Origin: Anaerolineales bacterium
GTDB taxonomy: Bacteria; Chloroflexota; Anaerolineae; Anaerolineales; E44-bin32
Length of the DNA stretch: 26,127 nucleotides
Reading direction: 5' to 3'
Assembly: GCA_030606845.1 (NCBI GenBank)
Contig: JAUWFP010000003.1
Span: 1 to 26,127 of the forward strand
Position 1 is the first letter of the stretch. The number at the start of each line of letters is the position of its first letter. A program made the translations under genes and the position numbers. Of the stretch, positions 22,720 through 26,127 are shown one piece after another. The notes under the pieces are model-generated. The model was not told the DNA's origin. It saw only the letters and a program-made list of their open reading frames with translations, and ran no database searches.

Positions 22720-23342
22720 GACTACTCGGAACCCAGCGAGCATTAGTTTCAATTATCCTACACGCGGAGGGTAAACCTAGCAAGTGCAATCGGGGTATAG
22801 GACAGGAACGCCACTAATCATACTTTTATTTTTCTGTGTTGCACTTGCGGGTTGAATCTTCGTAGGCTTATCCGTTGCTAATCGCTTAAATCGCCCTATC
22901 TTGCCTTCTTCAGTTCTCCAAACAGAGGAATGTTTTTTAAGATAGAGCTGGACTCTCAAAGTAGCTAACGGTTTCGAGCTGCGAAGTCCCACGTTCTGTG
23001 TGGGGAGGCGCCGGGGCTCGGTCCACCGCCGGCAATCCCAGCATCCCTATCATACAACCATGTAATCAAATCGCGCCGCATCCCCAGTCGCCTCCAGCGA
23101 GAGTCTGTGTAAAAAGTCGACAAAAAGATTACTGGTGGGACGACAACGCATTTTCTCAGTCATTTATAAGGCACAACCCCTTTTTACGCGCATAATTCCC
23201 CCTTCGGAGCGGGGTGAAAATCTAATCCTTTGATGAAATGACCGACTCTTTACACAGTCTGGATAGAGGTCAAGTCTAATTGAATGAAGAAGTTGGAACA
23301 TACCTTTAAGCGACTAATCTCATCTTCAGGTACAGTTTTTGA
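22720..23342. other. gene-free region between repeat A and the GH10 gene
   Basis: About 620 nt. Short frames exist, such as a 71-codon minus-strand one at 22777-22992, but they have no ribosome-binding site and no recognisable family. A pair of similar GCAAGTGCAA / TTGCACTTGC segments (22770-22779 and 22840-22849 approximately) forms a loose inverted repeat of the kind left by small mobile elements. Nothing further can be supported. Confidence 0.35.
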
Positions 23343-25277
23343 TTAATGATTAGCCAGGACTTCATACATAGCGAAATAAGCTGGTTTTGGTTGATAGTCA
23401 GAATCGAAAGGCAGAGGTTGGGGATCGGGAAGCCCCAGACAACCCTCACAATCCCCGAGCCAGGTAAATCGATCTGAGAATTCGAACGTTACAAAGCCCT
23501 TACAGACCTCAGATTGCAGGCAGGTTTGAAGCATGATTCGATACAATTCTGCCTGGTACTCTTTCCGCTCTTCCTGGCTCCCAGGTATGTTGGCAAGATT
23601 CACATCAAACTCGGTTATGTAGACGTCCAAACCCAATTCTTCAAATAGCTCAAGGGTCTCAGCAAAGCCAACTGCCGTTGGGGCAGATGAGTTCAAAAGA
23701 AGATGTCCCTGAATGGCGATACCGTCGATGGGAACTCCCTTTTCAAGAAGCCTTGTAGTGAGATTGTATGTACTGGTAATCATGGCTGAGCGCATGGGAT
23801 GACTACGGTCCTCAAGTTCTGGTTCGTCAAGGAGCAGATAAGCCCCGGGATCGGCCTGTTTCGCCCATGCAAAGGTCATCTCGACATACTCCGGGCCAAT
23901 ATGATTTTTCCAGAAATCTAGATCCCAATGTTGGTAATAACTCATCCAACTGTACTCATTCACGAGTTCCCACATGTGTATCCTTCCTTTGTACCTGCCA
24001 ACGACCGTTGAGATATGATCGTGAAGAATATTTATCAGTTCATCTCTACTGAAGTTTCCATTCTTCAGCCAATCCGGAAGGAATTCACTGCCTCCATGGA
24101 CCACTGGTGAGCCAATGATATACATGTTATTTCGCTCGGCGAAGGAAACCAAGGCGTCTGTATGCTGAAAATCGTAAGCGTCCTGGTTCGGTCGCAAGTC
24201 ATCCATCTCAAAGAAGGGGATTTTCAAGCAGTTGTACTCACCTGCAAGAATCTCCTGATATTGAAGATCCTCGAGTCGGTAGGCTGCTCCTGAAGAGCCA
24301 ATCCAAAAATCGCGTTCATCTGCCAGCTCACGAAGGCGCGGAGAACGTTCGCTCTCATCAACTCTTTCACCGGAAGGTGGCTTAGCAAGATTTAGATCCG
24401 AAACAGTTAGACGACTGAGAGGACCTACCAGCACACCGAAAAAAAGATTTCCACTGGGAAAGAGACCTTCATCTAAATTGACCGATATATATTCGCTTAC
24501 GTCAACTGTTATGAGCGAGTTACCTGTTTGATCATACACCGTGAATGAATATCCCTTGGGATCAGCAAAGACGATTTTAATGAGCTTGTTTTCTAATCTA
24601 GGAAGATCTATTTGAACATAATCATGCTCGTTTTTACCATCACGCAATTCCAAGTGGTCGCTAAATATTAGTAGGCGTGGCGCGCTCCACCACTCACCAA
24701 AGGGCGGTGCACTTCCAGAAAGGACAATCGCACCAATACCTTTGGCTGAAAACTGGGTATTCAACGTGAAGGGAGTCCCTATTAGCAGGGGGCCAATATC
24801 TAAAGGGAACCATTCGTCGTCCACGGTTTGAATAGATAGACGACCAGCTTTAAACGTGGCTCCAGGCTCAAAGATGAAATCGAATAAATTTATCACTTCG
24901 GCTGGCACTTCATTGCTGCTCATTATGGGTAAGTCCAGTGGGATGTATTCGAGATCTTCTTTCCAAATATATCCATCCTTCTCTCCCGAACCCACAACGT
25001 GAACGAAGTCACCGTACAATCCCAGCGAGGCAAGCGATTCTCCCGCATTAATCTCGGCTACTTCATTAAATGAAATATTACTAGGTCCTGCATACAAGGG
25101 CGAGACCTGTCTTGCAATAACGAATGGATGGGGATTTGTCGTGGAAACAACCAATGTGGGGGCTTGGTGTTGAGTAGGCATTACTGAAACGTCGGCCTCA
25201 CTTGTTGATATGCTTTGTGTCTGGCATGAAGTAACAGTGATCAAAAACAGGGGGAGTAATATTTGCTTCGAATTCAT
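23343..25277 (-). CDS. GH10 endo-xylanase-like exported lipoprotein with SH3-like and beta-sandwich domains
   Basis: 644 residues from the ATG at 25277 (GAGG 5 nt upstream; longer frames lack a site). The signal peptide ends at TVTSC, so Cys18 is the likely lipidated residue. A Thr/Ser-rich linker follows, then a bacterial SH3-like domain (about 50-112). Next comes a LamG/concanavalin-like beta-sandwich (about 130-297). The C-terminal GH10 barrel (about 320-640) has the acid/base Glu441 in HMWELVNE and the nucleophile Glu556 in DVYITEFDV, plus DRFTWLG near the end. GH10 enzymes cleave xylan backbones with retention of configuration. The barrel is divergent (WELVNE for WDVVNE, TEFD for TELD), so related beta-glycans are possible. 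It is a lone gene flanked by mosaic repeats, with no xylose genes nearby. Confidence 0.85.
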   Translation of the reverse strand: MNSKQILLPLFLITVTSCQTQSISTSEADVSVMPTQHQAPTLVVSTTNPHPFVIARQVSPLYAGPSNISFNEVAEINAGESLASLGLYGDFVHVVGSGEKDGYIWKEDLEYIPLDLPIMSSNEVPAEVINLFDFIFEPGATFKAGRLSIQTVDDEWFPLDIGPLLIGTPFTLNTQFSAKGIGAIVLSGSAPPFGEWWSAPRLLIFSDHLELRDGKNEHDYVQIDLPRLENKLIKIVFADPKGYSFTVYDQTGNSLITVDVSEYISVNLDEGLFPSGNLFFGVLVGPLSRLTVSDLNLAKPPSGERVDESERSPRLRELADERDFWIGSSGAAYRLEDLQYQEILAGEYNCLKIPFFEMDDLRPNQDAYDFQHTDALVSFAERNNMYIIGSPVVHGGSEFLPDWLKNGNFSRDELINILHDHISTVVGRYKGRIHMWELVNEYSWMSYYQHWDLDFWKNHIGPEYVEMTFAWAKQADPGAYLLLDEPELEDRSHPMRSAMITSTYNLTTRLLEKGVPIDGIAIQGHLLLNSSAPTAVGFAETLELFEELGLDVYITEFDVNLANIPGSQEERKEYQAELYRIMLQTCLQSEVCKGFVTFEFSDRFTWLGDCEGCLGLPDPQPLPFDSDYQPKPAYFAMYEVLANH

Positions 25278-25397
25278 CATAACCTCATAACGTAGATTCA
25301 ACTCGTAGGTGCAACGCTGATCCATCACCAGGATTCCAAAACACAGGGATATGATGATGCTTTTTCTGAGGGGTCTCGATCCAAGCCAGTACTTTTT

Positions 25398-25437
25398 GGA
25401 TTCGAACCCAGGATCTAGATGTTATCGGTTCGAATCC
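25398..25437. repeat. facing T-arm-like sequences (11-bp perfect inverted repeat)
   Basis: GGATTCGAACC (25398-25408) and GGTTCGAATCC (25427-25437) are exact reverse complements 18 nt apart. Each matches the consensus T-arm of bacterial tRNA genes. On the minus strand a D-arm-like ATTCAATGGTAAAC lies about 30 nt before them (near 25460-25480). No complete cloverleaf can be formed, so these are tRNA-derived fragments or a hairpin that resembles them. Confidence 0.5.
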
Positions 25438-25791
25438 TAGACAAGCACCCTGCCCCTCTGTTTACCATTGAATTATCCATAACCTTAAAGAATTCTGGAG
25501 TTGGCATCTGCGACCCTCTGGTCCCCAGTCCGAATCCTGAATCGCACCTGTGATGGCCGAAAATGTACATCCGTTCGAGAAAATGTGCCAGAAAATAATC
25601 TGAGCGAGACGATCACGGTCCTGAAATCCCGATAGGAAAGATTGACCCTGGTTTCATTCTACGGAACCCCTCCAGAGCATCATTATCGGATCCCGTAGTC
25701 CCCGGAAAAAAGTGAAGGGGGGCATGTCCAGAGCCCTTCGATGCACTCAGGGTAAACTCCGCGTGGGAAACTCACGATCCAGATATTCTCT
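25438..25791. other. gene-free region between GH10 and repeat B
   Basis: No reading frame stands out. It contains another T-arm-like scrap (AGTCCGAATCCTG near 25528) and the 27-nt dispersed repeat at 25722-25748. Confidence 0.35.
25722..25748. repeat. 27-nt dispersed repeat, copy 2
   Basis: Matches 19058-19084 with a single difference. It is continued here by AGGGTAAACTCC, and it lies shortly before mosaic repeat copy B. Confidence 0.65.
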
Positions 25792-26127
25792 CAGATATTA
25801 GGGAGCACCCTTTTCCTTTTGAGTCCAGGAAAACGAATTCACTGATTTGGAAAAGCCTGACGGTCTACGTTTCGTCCGGGGGGCCGAAACTCAGAGCTCA
25901 AGAGCTAAGCTCATAACCCCCAGGATACGAGTTCGACCCCTGTACAAGGGGGCTTGGAAGGAAAAAGGCACCCTCGCGGGTGCCTCAAGGTAGCGGGGCT
26001 CAGATTCCGCCAGTCCCACGAGCGAAGCGAGAGGGAGAACTGAGGACCTTCAGGTTATGAGTTCGCTTCCCAAAACAGGGGCCTTGGACCGTCAGGCTGG
26101 TGTTCCAAGGGTGGCCTTGCGATTTTC
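25792..26127 (+). repeat. mosaic repeat with tRNA-like segments, copy B (reaches window edge)
   Basis: Counterpart of copy A with the same module order. The tRNA-like part reads GCTCATAACCCCCAGG, then GAGTTCGACCCC. The hairpin is AGGCACCC/GGGTGCCT (25966-25985), where an A-T pair of copy A is replaced by G-C, so pairing is kept. The CGAG-CGAAG-CGAG hairpin and the CCTTGGA/TCCAAGG arms (26082-26110) are also kept. It may extend past the end of the window. Confidence 0.75.
25966..25985 (-). terminator. terminator-like hairpin of repeat copy B
   Basis: An 8-bp perfect stem with a TCGC loop. On the minus strand it is followed by TTTTTCCTTCC. It is the third member of the hairpin series in this window. 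Confidence 0.55.

Noticed and set aside
22777..22992. 71-codon minus-strand frame as a gene
   Set aside because: No ribosome-binding site, no recognisable family, and it sits among repeat debris.
22385..26127. Insertion sequence or CRISPR array
   Set aside because: The repeats encode no transposase, have no clear terminal inverted repeats or target duplications, and are too long and too few for CRISPR.

Overview
The window reads as a piece of a mid-GC bacterial chromosome. An anaerobic member of the Chloroflexota (Anaerolineae-like) is my best guess. It rests on the mix of PadR/HAAS pairs, an orange-protein-like metallocluster operon, a DUF4143 ATPase and many degenerate dispersed repeats. 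This is inference, since no rRNA or other phylogenetic marker is present.

Layout. (1) Positions 1-4386, minus strand: a tight operon led by a PadR regulator. It encodes two NifX/MTH1175-family proteins, two MinD-type ATPases carrying inserted 2x[4Fe-4S] ferredoxin domains, a DUF59/MIP18 protein, a small zinc-ribbon protein and a further P-loop ATPase cut by the window edge. Several of the genes overlap by 4 nt. The set resembles the orange-protein (ORP) systems of sulfate reducers and points to assembly or carriage of a metal-sulfur cluster. (2) 4663-9331: a DedA membrane protein on the plus strand, converging through a terminator on a COG2403-type GTPase. Behind the GTPase lies a large fusion of a cysteine desulfurase to selenide, water dikinase (SelD), which would join selenium release and activation in one polypeptide. 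(3) 9564-14451, minus strand: a PadR + HAAS membrane-protein pair, a MerR/TipAS regulator with a textbook 19-bp-spacer promoter, and a GH38 alpha-mannosidase. (4) 14452-17252: decayed ground with a P-type ATPase pseudogene and a GAP-family remnant, plus an intact YvlD/holin-like protein and a Cax-type Ca2+/H+ antiporter. (5) 17702-26127: an accessory stretch. It holds a DUF4143 ATPase under a palindromic promoter, an orphan lipoprotein, a winged-helix + nucleotidyltransferase pair, a VapBC pair, a secreted GH10 xylanase-like lipoprotein, and a family of mosaic repeats with tRNA-like fragments and a terminator-like hairpin.

Regulatory theme. Three regulator or accessory genes (the PadR genes at 4346 and 10997, and the ATPase at 17747) have good -35/-10 boxes whose -10 ends 7-9 nt before the start codon. 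This predicts leaderless or nearly leaderless mRNAs. In each case a 21-bp palindrome lies in or across the promoter, as expected for repression, and for the regulators for autorepression.

Starts were re-chosen by ribosome-binding sites, overlaps and promoter position where these disagree with the longest reading frame. Coordinates of repeat edges are approximate. All family names come from motif recognition, not from searches.
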